Shown here piece by piece: positions 38,088 to 44,792 of a stretch of DNA of 44,792 bases. Origin of the DNA: Oscillospiraceae bacterium (GTDB lineage Bacteria > Bacillota > Clostridia > Oscillospirales > Ruminococcaceae); assembly GCA_900768105.1 (NCBI GenBank), contig CAAGBQ010000028.1, positions 1 through 44,792 of the forward strand, in the 5' to 3' direction. Position 1 is the first letter of the stretch. Every line of letters begins with the position of its first letter. A model generated the notes under the pieces. The model made no database searches. It was not told where the DNA came from and saw only the letters and a list, made by a program, of their open reading frames with translations. Position numbers and translations under genes: made by a program.

Positions 38088-39245
38088 TTACCCATGCTTT
38101 ATAATTTTTCCGCCTGCAACAACCCAAGCCGGTTCCTCATAAACCGAAAGCGGGTCGCCGGAAAAAACGGTTATATCCGCGTCCATACCGGGCGCCACAA
38201 AGCCTATTCTGTCATCAAGACCGAGTATTTTTGCCGGCACACTTGTAATCGCCCTTATTGCATCGTCGTGGTTCATTCCGCAGCGCACGGCGATTGCCGC
38301 AGAAAGCGGCAGATATTTTATCGGCACCTCCGGATGGTCGGTACAAATTGCAACCTCCACCCCCGCTTTTTTAAGGATTGCGGCGGTCGCTTCCGTTTGA
38401 TTTGCAAGCTCCGGCTTTGTTCTTGTTCCGATTATCGGCCCCACTATTGCAGGGATTTTTTCCGCCGCAAGCTTTTCCGGATTGAGATGACCTTCGGTAC
38501 AATGCACCAAAACCGCATCAAGCCCAAATTCCTTCGCAATGCGCACCGCCGTAAAAATATCATCGGCACGGTGAGCATGAAAATGCGCCTGACTCTCCTT
38601 TTTGAGCACGGAGCAAAGCGCCTCGCTCTTCATATCAAATTCCGGCTCGTCTGCTTCCTCATCGCTTTCCGCGTTTTCTAAATCCTGCATATAGCGCTGT
38701 GCCTTCATAAGCTGCTCGCGGATTATTGCCGCCGTTGCCATACGCGTTGCCGGAGTTTGGTCCTTTCCGTGGTATGTATTTTTCGGGTTTTCGCCAAGGG
38801 CAAATTTCATTGCCATAGGCGCTTTTATAACCATATCGTCGACCCGTTCACCATAGGTTTTAAGCGCAGCCATCTGACCTGCAACGGGATTTGCACTTCC
38901 GGGGCCGGTAACAACCGCCGTAACACCGGCAAAAAGCGCCTCCCTAAAACAGTTATCGTTCGGATTTATCGCATCCACGGCGCGAAGCTGCGGGGTGGCG
39001 GGGTCTGTATCCTCGTTTCCGTCGTCGCCCTCAAAGCCTGCGCCGTCTGCCCACATTCCTATATGGCAATGCGCGTCGATAAATCCGGGATAGATAACCA
39101 TTCCGGAAAGGTCATAGCTTTCTTCATCCTTCGGGCAAAACGCCATCGGGCCGACATCAATTATTTTATTGCCTTTTATAAGGACATAGCCGTTTTTTAT
39201 GTTATCCTCGCGGCCGGTAAAGATACCTGCGTTATAAAAAAGCAT
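38088..39245 (-). CDS. Amidohydrolase (imidazolonepropionase-like)
   Basis: 385 residues. Metal site: PGFIDAHCHIGMW (HxH near residue 60), HFHAHRADD, VLVHCTEGH and AICTDHPEVP; a C-terminal VAPGMDADITVFSGDPL closes the composite beta domain. This matches imidazolonepropionase-like amidohydrolases that act on cyclic amides or N-acyl compounds; the precise substrate is unknown. An acidic insert (ESDEEADEPEFD) at about 190-205 is unusual. GGAG precedes the ATG. An S1 protein gene lies upstream with a terminator between. Confidence 0.9.
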   Translation of the reverse strand: MLFYNAGIFTGREDNIKNGYVLIKGNKIIDVGPMAFCPKDEESYDLSGMVIYPGFIDAHCHIGMWADGAGFEGDDGNEDTDPATPQLRAVDAINPNDNCFREALFAGVTAVVTGPGSANPVAGQMAALKTYGERVDDMVIKAPMAMKFALGENPKNTYHGKDQTPATRMATAAIIREQLMKAQRYMQDLENAESDEEADEPEFDMKSEALCSVLKKESQAHFHAHRADDIFTAVRIAKEFGLDAVLVHCTEGHLNPEKLAAEKIPAIVGPIIGTRTKPELANQTEATAAILKKAGVEVAICTDHPEVPIKYLPLSAAIAVRCGMNHDDAIRAITSVPAKILGLDDRIGFVAPGMDADITVFSGDPLSVYEEPAWVVAGGKIIKHG

Positions 39246-39258
39246 TCTATTCTCCTTC

Positions 39259-39300
39259 TCAAAAAAGGATACCGGTGCAAAATTCGCCCAATATCCTTTT
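39259..39300 (-). terminator. Terminator of the S1-protein gene
   Basis: AAAAGGATA / TATCCTTTT stem with a 20-base loop; the minus strand continues TTTTTT. The loop is long, so strength is uncertain. Confidence 0.65.
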
Positions 39301-39308
39301 CGCTTGAT

Positions 39309-39761
39309 TTATTGTTGCTTTGGGCGGCGCGGGCGGCCTTTTTGTGCGTCAATAACCTTTTTAAGGTCACTCATTTTTTCGTCGCTGGATTTTTTGAAGC
39401 TACTCATCATATCTTCAAAGGACATTTTCTCCTGCTGGCGCGGCTTAAATTCAAAGCTGTCCATTCCGCCGCCGGAATAATGCTGTTCTCTTTGGTGGGA
39501 GCGGCCGCGTTCCTCCCTTGGGGCAGGCGCCTCCGCCTGCTTCATAGAAAGGCTTACCTTGCCTTCGGGGCTTACGGTGATGACCTTCACCTTAACCTCC
39601 TGTCCCATATGGACATACTCCTTTATATCCTTAACATAGTTTCTTGCTATCTCGGAAATATGAACCATTCCGGTAACACCGCCGCCTATGTCTACGAATA
39701 CTCCGAAATTAGTAATTCCGGAAACCTTACCTTCGATTACAGAACCAACCTCGGCTGCCAT
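39309..39761 (-). CDS. S1 RNA-binding domain protein (YabR-like)
   Basis: 150 residues. An S1 domain fills the N-terminal half (MAAEVGSVIEGKVSGITNFG ... GGVTGMVHISEIARNYVKDI ... VKVKVITVSPEGKVSLSMKQ), followed by a charged Glu/Arg/Gln tail ending RPRRPKQQ. Members downstream of divIC (YabR) bind RNA, role unclear. The ATG at 39759-39761 gives the canonical N-terminus; GAGGGGG lies 12 bases upstream. It follows divIC by 30 bases. Confidence 0.92.
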   Translation of the reverse strand: MAAEVGSVIEGKVSGITNFGVFVDIGGGVTGMVHISEIARNYVKDIKEYVHMGQEVKVKVITVSPEGKVSLSMKQAEAPAPREERGRSHQREQHYSGGGMDSFEFKPRQQEKMSFEDMMSSFKKSSDEKMSDLKKVIDAQKGRPRRPKQQ

Positions 39762-39791
39762 TAAAGAAAATATCCCCCTCAAAATTTTAAA

Positions 39792-40088
39792 TCAGTCGGT
39801 GCCGGAAACATCAATATAAAAATGTTCGTCGGAATAAGCATAGCCAAGCTTGCTCCGCGCCTGTCTTTCTATAAATTCGTCCGTACCGTAGCTGTCAAGC
39901 GTTTTCTGAAGCTCTTCGTTTTGAATAAGCTTTTCGGAATACTCCTGCTTACGGGTATCAAGAGTCGCTTTCATTTCGCTTATTTTGGCTTGTGTCGCTA
40001 TCAGGGAATAAAGAAGATACACGCCTAATGCAATAACTGCGATCCGAAGGATAATATTCTTTTTCTTTTTCTGTGCCGCTTCTTTCAA
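39792..40088 (-). CDS. divIC: DivIC/FtsB-family cell-division protein
   Basis: 98 residues: basic N-terminus (MKEAAQKKKKN), one membrane helix (about 13-31), a coiled coil (QAKISEMKATLDTRKQEYSE) and the family tail FIERQARSKLGYAYSDEHFY. Acts in the FtsL-DivIB-DivIC divisome complex. The start is TTG, behind AAAGGAG. The yabP-yabQ-divIC-S1 order is the classic Firmicute one. The yabQ frame overlaps its first 131 bases. Confidence 0.92.
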   Translation of the reverse strand: MKEAAQKKKKNIILRIAVIALGVYLLYSLIATQAKISEMKATLDTRKQEYSEKLIQNEELQKTLDSYGTDEFIERQARSKLGYAYSDEHFYIDVSGTD

Positions 40089-40638
40089 AACTTCCGTGCT
40101 CCTTTCCGGCTTTTCCTCCGCAAAACGGAAAAGCCATTTTGCTACTTAAATACAGTTTATTATACAACACTTTTCTTTTGTTTTTCAATAGTTTTTCTTG
40201 ATTTACATAAAATTTGGCACAAAATATTTTTACTTTCCGAGCGCAGGATTTGAGCACGGAAAAAACGGCAGAAAAAATTTTGAGCACAGGCCGCAAAATT
40301 GCCTTGAGCACCGTTTTTATTATCTTTACGGCGCGCATTGCAATCCAAAAAACAATTTTGCCGAAGGTAAAATACCACGCAAAAAATCCTATTGCTTCGC
40401 CGAAATATATATAAGCCCTCGGCATACCGAAATTTACATTAAGCAAAAACGAAAATGAAAGGAACCCCGCCCAAAGGCAAAAAAGCACATCTCTTGCTAT
40501 TATTGCCCATGGCTTTTTCGGTACAAAAAGCCACGCCGCACGAAAAATGTCGAAGCACCCGCCAAGCGCCGCGCCAACGGCGATTGCTTCCATAAAAATT
40601 GCCCACTGGTCACCGATTATATCCCTTGTGTATATCAT
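39958..40638 (-). CDS. yabQ: Spore cortex biosynthesis protein YabQ, C-terminus running into divIC
   Basis: 226 codons. The N-terminal 110 residues are YabQ (GDQWAIFMEAIAVGAALGGC, FDIFRAAWLFVPKK, then several membrane helices), required for spore cortex in Bacillus. After the basic segment YNKLYLSSKMAF the frame continues 131 bases into divIC, with low-complexity sequence (KAGKEHGSFERSGTEKEKE) that no YabQ has. A likely promoter and the divIC ribosome site lie inside this part, so a recent loss of the natural stop is possible. ATGA overlap with yabP couples translation. Confidence 0.85.
   Translation of the reverse strand: MIYTRDIIGDQWAIFMEAIAVGAALGGCFDIFRAAWLFVPKKPWAIIARDVLFCLWAGFLSFSFLLNVNFGMPRAYIYFGEAIGFFAWYFTFGKIVFWIAMRAVKIIKTVLKAILRPVLKIFSAVFSVLKSCARKVKIFCAKFYVNQEKLLKNKRKVLYNKLYLSSKMAFPFCGGKAGKEHGSFERSGTEKEKEYYPSDRSYCIRRVSSLFPDSDTSQNKRNESDS
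40159..40188 (-). promoter_or_regulatory. Predicted promoter of divIC inside the 3' end of yabQ
   Basis: On the minus strand TTGAAA (40183-40188) and TATAAT (40159-40164) are 18 bases apart. A vegetative promoter here would let divIC be expressed independently of the sporulation genes. Confidence 0.6.
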
Positions 40639-40919
40639 CTGAATATCTTTGCAAAAAAGCCGGCCTTGCGCGAAAGTGCCTGGGAATATGTAACGGATTC
40701 TATCTTCCCTTCCACTGAAAGCTTTCCGCTTTCTGCGGAAAACTCCGTAACCTTCAGTCCGTTGCCTTTTATTGTCATACGAAGGCCATCCGGCATTGCA
40801 AAAACGGTTTTGTCGTCAAAGCCGTCCACATCACGGATTCCCTCCGCTAAAAGCAGGGTTCTGTCCTTTTCAAGAGAAAAGCTGTGCGGCATATGCTCTT
40901 CTTTGCTGTTTTTTTGCAC
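40635..40919 (-). CDS. yabP: Sporulation protein YabP
   Basis: 94 residues of the YabP/YqfC family: HSFSLEKDRTLLLAEGIRDV, DGFDDKTVFAMPDGLRMTIK and IESVTYSQ. Needed for spore coat/cortex formation in Bacillus, normally under sigma-E. The GTG start follows GGGGGAATATTCC; an internal ATG nine codons in has poorer spacing. Stop overlaps yabQ start (ATGA). A GTCATAA ... CAGAATAA region upstream weakly recalls a sigma-E promoter. Confidence 0.92.
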   Translation of the reverse strand: MQKNSKEEHMPHSFSLEKDRTLLLAEGIRDVDGFDDKTVFAMPDGLRMTIKGNGLKVTEFSAESGKLSVEGKIESVTYSQALSRKAGFFAKIFR

Positions 40920-40974
40920 GGAATATTCCCCCGTTTCTTTTATTCTGCATAAAATAACTTATGACGGTCCCGCA

Positions 40975-41018
40975 TAAAAAATGCAGGCGCGCGGCGATTA
41001 AAAATGCCGTGCACCTGC
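40975..41018 (-). terminator. Terminator of the small Q/N-rich gene
   Basis: GCAGGTGCACGGC pairs with GCCGCGCGCCTGC (one mismatch, one G-T), followed on the minus strand by ATTTTTTATG. Confidence 0.8.
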
Positions 41019-41041
41019 GCCTTCGTCATAGCCAAATTTTT

Positions 41042-41194
41042 TCAGTCGCAATTCTGGCTCTGTTGGTTCTGTGCCTTCTGCTGCTGGGAGTTGGTGCGTT
41101 TGTCGTTTTTGTTGTTCTGCATCTGGCGGTTCTGGCACTGCTTATTCTGTGCTTTCTGCTGGGAATTGCTTTCTCTTGAATAATTTTCAGGCAT
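41042..41194 (-). CDS. Small Q/N-rich protein, gamma-SASP-like
   Basis: 50 residues with a good GGAGAAAG ribosome site and its own terminator. It consists of two imperfect repeats, NSQQKAQNKQCQN and NSQQQKAQNQQSQN, joined by NRQMQNNKNDKRT. Glutamine/asparagine-rich repeats with few hydrophobic residues recall gamma-type small acid-soluble spore proteins, which store amino acids in spores; location next to yabP fits. It has two cysteines (Cys20, Cys49), unlike gamma-SASPs. Homology is not proven. A hydrophobic plus-strand frame covering it is judged a shadow. Confidence 0.72.
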   Translation of the reverse strand: MPENYSRESNSQQKAQNKQCQNRQMQNNKNDKRTNSQQQKAQNQQSQNCD

Positions 41195-41369
41195 AAAAAC
41201 TTTCTCCGTTCAAAAAAATATTTTTATGAAGGCTTATTTTTTTACCTTCCGCGTTTAGTTTTCCTCAAAAAAGCGTGTTTTATTCCTCTTTGCACGGCTT
41301 ATACGCAAATTGCCGTTTAATTGCCTGCTTTTTCGCATAATCAAGCGGTTTTTCGTATAAAAATTCATG

Positions 41370-41398
41370 TTGATAAAGCCGCGGAAAAATGGTAAAAT
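41370..41398 (+). promoter_or_regulatory. Promoter of mrnC-yitT
   Basis: TTGATA (41370-41375) and TAAAAT (41393-41398), 17 bases apart. Confidence 0.7.
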
Positions 41399-41466
41399 AA
41401 AAAATAATTGCAGCACAATTTTTGCTTTTGATTATTTGCCACGGCAGAAAGGCGGCGCTTTATATC

Positions 41467-41883
41467 TTGCTCGACACCACCGAAAAACACCCCGAAGCCG
41501 GAGCCTTAAACGGGCTTTCCCTCGCATTCCTCGGCGATTCCGTTTATGAGCTTCTGGTTCGCGAATACCTTTTAAGAAACGGTTCCCTTCCGATAGGAAA
41601 GCTTCATTCACTTGCTGTAAAATTAGTAAGAGCCTCTGCGCAGGCGCATTTTTTTGATATTGCAGAACCGCTTCTTGATGAAAGCGAGCTTTCGATTCTC
41701 CACCGCGGGCGCAATGCAAGCTCCTCCCATGTACCAAAGGGCGCCTGCGCCATCGAATATCGAAAAGCAACCGGAGTGGAGTCCCTTTTCGGCTGGCTTT
41801 ATCTTCAAGGAAAGCAGGAACGCATCCGCGAGCTTTTTGAACTTTTTCTTAATAATCTTCCGGAAGAGGTGGGCGAGATTTGA
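41467..41883 (+). CDS. mrnC: Mini-ribonuclease 3
   Basis: 138 residues: ALNGLSLAFLGDSVYELLVR holds the RNase III catalytic helix and acidic residues (GDSVYE); HRGRNASSSHVPKGACAIEY follows. No dsRNA-binding domain, as in Mini-III, which matures 23S rRNA ends. The start is uncertain: TTG at 41467 (GGCGG about 11 bases upstream) gives a normal length; a TTG at 41422 has no ribosome site. The stop overlaps the yitT start. Confidence 0.9.
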   Translation: MLDTTEKHPEAGALNGLSLAFLGDSVYELLVREYLLRNGSLPIGKLHSLAVKLVRASAQAHFFDIAEPLLDESELSILHRGRNASSSHVPKGACAIEYRKATGVESLFGWLYLQGKQERIRELFELFLNNLPEEVGEI

Positions 41884-42746
41884 GTACGATAAAAATTCCA
41901 GATATTGTTAAGGACATCGGTGCGGATATAATCGGTTCCGCAATATTTGCGGTTGGTGTGGATGTTTTTACCGTTCCGAATAACATTGCTCCCGGCGGCG
42001 TAACCGCCATTGCAACAATGCTCCACTCCATGACGAATATACAAATTGGCACGCTGTCTTTTCTGCTTAATGTCCCGCTTGTCATCCTCGGTCTCGTGGT
42101 GCTTGGCAAAAAGTTTACTTTAAGCACCCTGCGCAGCGTTATTATACTTTCGCTTACCACCAATGCGTTTGACATTTTGCTTCCGGAATATACGGGCAGC
42201 ACACTTCTTGCTGCTATTTTCGGAGGGCTTGGCATAGGCGTGGGAATGGGAATCATTTTCCTGCGGGGTTCCACAACGGGCGGCACGGATATACTCGGAA
42301 GAGTGCTTTTGCGCAGATTCCAGCACATTCCTCTCGGCAAAATTCTTCTTGCAATGGATTTTGTAATAGTAACCACCGCCGGATTTTACTATGGCACGCT
42401 TGAAGCTTCGCTTTATGCCATAATTTCGATTTATGTTGTTGAAAAAGCCACCGACAGCGTCCTCTACGGCTTCAACGAAAGCCGCATAGCCTATATCGTT
42501 TCCGATAAACCTGTTGAAATTGCACAACGCATAATGGATGAAACCGGACGCGGCATTACCTATCTTAACGGTGAAGGCGGCTATCAGCGGGCAAAAAAGC
42601 TTGTTGTTATGTGCGCGCTTCCAAGCCGCCAGTTTGCCCAGCTCAAGCGCATAGCGCTTGAGGTCGACCCACTTGCATTTATAATGGTTTCCACCGCAAG
42701 CAATGTAATCGGCGAAGGCTTTAACCAAACATTTGACGAAGTATAA
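41880..42746 (+). CDS. YitT-family membrane protein (DUF161 + DUF2179)
   Basis: 288 residues: five or six membrane helices (about 10-170; NNIAPGGVTAIATMLH and RGSTTGGTDILGRVLL are family motifs), then a cytoplasmic DUF2179 domain (AYIVSDKPVEIAQRIMDETG ... GYQRAKKLVVMCALP). Function not established. The start is TTG in a TTGA overlap with the mrnC stop, behind GAGGTGGG. Confidence 0.93.
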   Translation: MSTIKIPDIVKDIGADIIGSAIFAVGVDVFTVPNNIAPGGVTAIATMLHSMTNIQIGTLSFLLNVPLVILGLVVLGKKFTLSTLRSVIILSLTTNAFDILLPEYTGSTLLAAIFGGLGIGVGMGIIFLRGSTTGGTDILGRVLLRRFQHIPLGKILLAMDFVIVTTAGFYYGTLEASLYAIISIYVVEKATDSVLYGFNESRIAYIVSDKPVEIAQRIMDETGRGITYLNGEGGYQRAKKLVVMCALPSRQFAQLKRIALEVDPLAFIMVSTASNVIGEGFNQTFDEV

Positions 42747-42751
42747 CATAA

Positions 42752-42782
42752 AAATAAGTCCGGCAGTGCCGGACTTATTTTT
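42752..42782. terminator. Bidirectional terminator between yitT and the XRE gene
   Basis: AAATAAGTCCGGC-AGT-GCCGGACTTATTT, 13 bp, T-rich on both strands. Confidence 0.93.
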
Positions 42783-43428
42783 TATGTCTAATTTTGCCAG
42801 CGATTGCTTCCGCTGCAAAGCCTATGGCGGAAAGCGCCGTGCCAATCAGAATAAGCTCAAACTCCGGCGCATTTATTTTGCCGAAGGCTGCCATATTAGC
42901 CGCACCGAATGTGGCGTATTCCGCCAGCATATACATAGCGCCAAACGCCGCCGCTGCGGCGATTTTTGCTTTTAGCGAAGCAACCGCTGTTCCCGCAAAT
43001 GCGGAAATTATCACCGTTGCCGCAGGCAGCAGTATCCACATAAACACCAAGGCGTAGCCCATTGCATCCGTCGGACCTGTGAACGCCCAAAACACTAAAA
43101 GTGAAAACACCCATATAGCTAAGTAGCACCCTGCCAAAATCAAAAGTGAAAAGCGCCTTTTGCTTTCGACCGTGTCGGTGCTTTTTTCGAGGTAATTTAC
43201 ATATTCGGAGGATGAACCGCTTTCCTCCCCTTTCAAAAGCTTATCAAGGCTGACAGCATAAAGGTCGCTCATACGGACAACGCTCGCAATATCGGGATAA
43301 GTTTTTTCATTTTCCCAGTTCGAGATAGTTTGGCGGCTCACGCCAAGAGCTTCCGCTGCCTGCTCCTGAGTAAGCCCCGCCGCCGCGCGGGCATCTTTGA
43401 TTTTTGCGCCTATGTCCAAGTTTCTCAC
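42775..43428 (-). CDS. XRE-family regulator with C-terminal membrane domain
   Basis: 217 residues. A Cro/CI-type HTH (IGAKIKDARAAAGLTQEQAA ... LGVSRQTISNWENEKTYPDI) is joined by a linker (about 65-90) to four membrane segments (about 93-215). Such membrane-tethered XRE proteins are common in Clostridia; targets are unknown. GTG at 43428 or the TTG three codons later could be the start. Confidence 0.88.
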   Translation of the reverse strand: MRNLDIGAKIKDARAAAGLTQEQAAEALGVSRQTISNWENEKTYPDIASVVRMSDLYAVSLDKLLKGEESGSSSEYVNYLEKSTDTVESKRRFSLLILAGCYLAIWVFSLLVFWAFTGPTDAMGYALVFMWILLPAATVIISAFAGTAVASLKAKIAAAAAFGAMYMLAEYATFGAANMAAFGKINAPEFELILIGTALSAIGFAAEAIAGKIRHKK

Positions 43429-43522
43429 CCACTTTCCGAATACATTCTATCTCAAACGGCGGCAATTGTCCATCAAAATGCTTTTACAGCGAAATTTTTG
43501 CCCCGTTTTTTCGCATTTTCCA

Positions 43523-43551
43523 TTGACAAAGCCGCCGTTTAGTGATATAAA
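43523..43551 (+). promoter_or_regulatory. Promoter of the cysK unit
   Basis: TTGACA (43523-43528) and TATAAA (43546-43551), 17 bases apart. Confidence 0.9.
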
Positions 43552-43560
43552 AGAACCAAC

Positions 43561-43575
43561 CTACCAGATTAGTAG
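43561..43575 (+). promoter_or_regulatory. Possible operator CTACCAGATTAGTAG at the cysK start site
   Basis: A partial dyad with CTAC / GTAG arms immediately downstream of the -10, where a repressor would block transcription. Rrf2-family regulators (CymR type) control cysteine genes in Firmicutes with similar AT-rich dyads; assignment is inference. Confidence 0.5.
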
Positions 43576-43605
43576 TAATATTATTTGTGCAAAGGAGGCA
43601 ACCCG

Positions 43606-43677
43606 ATGAAAAAGCCTATATGCGTGCGCTTTTTGTGTTGCCGTTCCCGCCTTACTGAATTCAGTACAAATTCGTGA
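43606..43677 (+). CDS. Cysteine-rich leader peptide upstream of cysK
   Basis: A 23-codon frame, MKKPICVRFLCCRSRLTEFS plus TNS, with a strong AAAGGAGG ribosome site, 37 bases before cysK. It holds three cysteines among its first twelve residues, two adjacent (Cys6, Cys11, Cys12), plus an Arg-Ser-Arg stretch. Cysteine-rich leaders precede cysteine genes in some bacteria and sense cysteinyl-tRNA supply by stalling. No perfect terminator is seen between the two genes, so control by translation coupling or by RNA folding is possible. Could also be a conserved small protein. Confidence 0.7.
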   Translation: MKKPICVRFLCCRSRLTEFSTNS

Positions 43678-43714
43678 AATCAATCCTGTAATTGAAAGGA
43701 GAGTTTTTTGAAGT

Positions 43715-44647
43715 ATGTCCGCTATTTATACTTCCGCCGATGAGCTTATCGGCAAAACCCCGCTGCTTGAACTTACCCACATCGAAAAAAAGTATGGTCT
43801 TAAAGCAAAAATTTTCGCAAAGCTTGAATATTTTAACCCCGCAGGCTCCGTAAAGGACAGAGTCGCAAAGGCAATGCTTGACGATGCAGAGCAAAAAGGA
43901 ATCCTTAAAAAGGATTCCGTAATTATAGAACCCACCTCCGGCAATACCGGCATAGGCCTTGCTTCCGTTGCGGCGGCGCGCGGCTATCGCATTATAATCG
44001 TTATGCCGGAAACCATGTCCGTGGAACGCCGCCAGCTTATGAAGGCTTACGGTGCGGAGCTTGTTCTTTCCGACGGAACAAAAGGTATGAAGGGTGCAAT
44101 CGAAAAAGCAGACGAGCTTGCAAAAGAAATTCCTAACAGCTTTATTCCCGGTCAATTTGTGAACGAAGCGAACCCAAAGGCACATTTTGAAACCACCGGC
44201 CCCGAAATTTTTGAAGATACCGACGGCAAGGTTGACTTTTTCGTTGCCGGCGTCGGCACCGGCGGCACCGTTACCGGCGTCGGCAAATACCTTAAATCAA
44301 AGCTTCCGGATATAAAAATCGTAGCCGTAGAGCCAAAAAGCTCTGCCGTGCTTTCCACCGGCGTAGCCGGTCCTCATAAAATCCAAGGTATAGGTGCGGG
44401 CTTTGTTCCAAAGGTTCTTGATACCTCGGTTTATGACGAAATTATACCCGTCGAAAACGACGATGCCTTTGCCATGGGCAAGGAAGTCGGCAGAAACGAG
44501 GGCGTACTCGTGGGAATTTCCTCCGGCGCAGCGCTTTGGGCGGCCGTTGAGCTTGCAAAGCGCCCGGAAAACGAGGGCAAGAACATCGTTGTTCTGTTCC
44601 CGGATACCGGCGACCGCTACCTCTCCACTCCCCTTTTCGCAGACTGA
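43715..44647 (+). CDS. cysK: Cysteine synthase A
   Basis: 310 residues: O-acetylserine + sulfide to cysteine. PLP-lysine Lys47 in PAGSVKDRVAKAM, substrate loop TSGNTGIGLA, GTGGTVTGVGKYLK and VGISSGAALWAA (PLP phosphate and pyridine contacts). GAAAGGAGAG precedes the ATG. Behind a promoter with a dyad and a Cys-rich leader peptide. Confidence 0.97.
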   Translation: MSAIYTSADELIGKTPLLELTHIEKKYGLKAKIFAKLEYFNPAGSVKDRVAKAMLDDAEQKGILKKDSVIIEPTSGNTGIGLASVAAARGYRIIIVMPETMSVERRQLMKAYGAELVLSDGTKGMKGAIEKADELAKEIPNSFIPGQFVNEANPKAHFETTGPEIFEDTDGKVDFFVAGVGTGGTVTGVGKYLKSKLPDIKIVAVEPKSSAVLSTGVAGPHKIQGIGAGFVPKVLDTSVYDEIIPVENDDAFAMGKEVGRNEGVLVGISSGAALWAAVELAKRPENEGKNIVVLFPDTGDRYLSTPLFAD

Positions 44648-44664
44648 TTTTGCAGGAGGATTCT

Positions 44665-44792
44665 ATGGTTCCCACAATTGACGAAGCGCACGTGCTTCTT
44701 AAAAAGTACAATTCCGACCCATTTCACCTTAAGCACGCCGAAATTGTTTCCGGCGTTATGGAATATTTCGCGAAAAAGCTCGGCTATGGCGA
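44665..44792 (+). CDS. HD-domain hydrolase (partial)
   Basis: 42 residues are present before the right edge. MVPTIDEAHVLLKKYNSDPF then HLKHAEIVSGVMEYFAKKLG is the beginning of an HD phosphohydrolase domain of the class often annotated as HDIG. CAGGAGGA precedes the ATG, 17 bases after the cysK stop, so it is probably co-transcribed. Activity cannot be told from this part. Confidence 0.8.
   Translation, partial: MVPTIDEAHVLLKKYNSDPFHLKHAEIVSGVMEYFAKKLGYG

Noticed and set aside
40961..41179. Hydrophobic plus-strand frame of 72 codons with many Leu/Val residues
   Set aside because: It is the antisense of the Gln/Asn codons of the small Q/N-rich gene and the adjoining terminator. It lacks a ribosome site, while the minus frame has one plus a terminator.
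1..44792. Insertion sequences, prophage or integrase genes
   Set aside because: No transposase, recombinase or phage-like frame and no flanking inverted repeats were found; the orphan shell cassette shows no mobile-element border.

Overview
The window comes from a spore-forming Firmicute of class Clostridia, probably a gut member of Oscillospirales (Oscillospiraceae/Ruminococcaceae-like). The reasons are the yabP-yabQ-divIC sporulation/division cluster, the ylxM-ffh-rpsP-khpA and rpsF-ssb-rpsR orders, strong AGGAGG ribosome sites, TTGACA-17-TATAAT promoters, frequent TTG/GTG starts and roughly mid-40s G+C. The taxon is an inference; no rRNA is present.

Layout. 1-2.26 kb (minus): khpA (cut by the edge), rpsP, ffh, ylxM. 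2.3-3.2 kb: a separate amidohydrolase. 3.25-17.16 kb (minus): a long ethanolamine-utilization microcompartment operon, transcribed eutS-eutP-eutA-eutB-eutC-eutL-eutK-like-eutE-eutM-eutM'-eutT-pduL-eutJ-(eut protein of unknown function)-eutN-eutH-eutQ. It starts at a sigma-A-type promoter at 17.13-17.16 kb and ends at a hairpin terminator at 3.25 kb. 17.3-19 kb: an unknown protein and a PHP phosphoesterase. 19.2 kb: tRNA-Gly(GCC). 19.4-20.3 kb: an AraC-type pseudogene. 20.4-22.9 kb: DnaD, a DnaC/DnaI-like ATPase and a GNAT. 22.9-24.4 kb: a second, orphan microcompartment cassette (two EutS/PduU-like shell proteins plus an EutP/PduV-like GTPase) with its own promoter. 24.4-32.4 kb: SDR, P-loop kinase, zinc-finger membrane protein, prfB and a BlaI/M56 sensor pair with two clear operators. 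32.4-33.7 kb: rpsF-ssb-rpsR. 33.7-37.4 kb: HtrA divergent from an OmpR/histidine-kinase pair, with matching direct repeats at both promoters (CssRS-HtrA-like). 37.4-41.2 kb: cytidylate-kinase-like protein, amidohydrolase, S1 protein, divIC, yabQ, yabP and an unlisted 50-residue Q/N-rich protein. 41.4-44.8 kb: mini-RNase III, YitT, an XRE membrane regulator, a cysteine-rich leader peptide, cysK and the start of an HD-domain protein.

How the genes work together. EutH imports ethanolamine. EutBC (reactivated by EutA, supplied with adenosylcobalamin by EutT) splits it to acetaldehyde and ammonia. EutE makes acetyl-CoA and PduL makes acetyl phosphate. EutS, EutL, EutM, EutM', the EutK-like protein and EutN form the shell, and EutQ may act as acetate kinase. 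The alcohol dehydrogenase (EutG) and the usual Firmicute EutVW regulators are not in the window. The most notable unexplained items are the orphan EutS-EutS'-EutP' cassette, a shell protein with a Rho_N/SAP-like tail, a 9-base word (TTTGAGCAC) found 13 times between 17 and 41 kb, competing hairpins inside the eut operon, and the Cys-Cys leader peptide before cysK.
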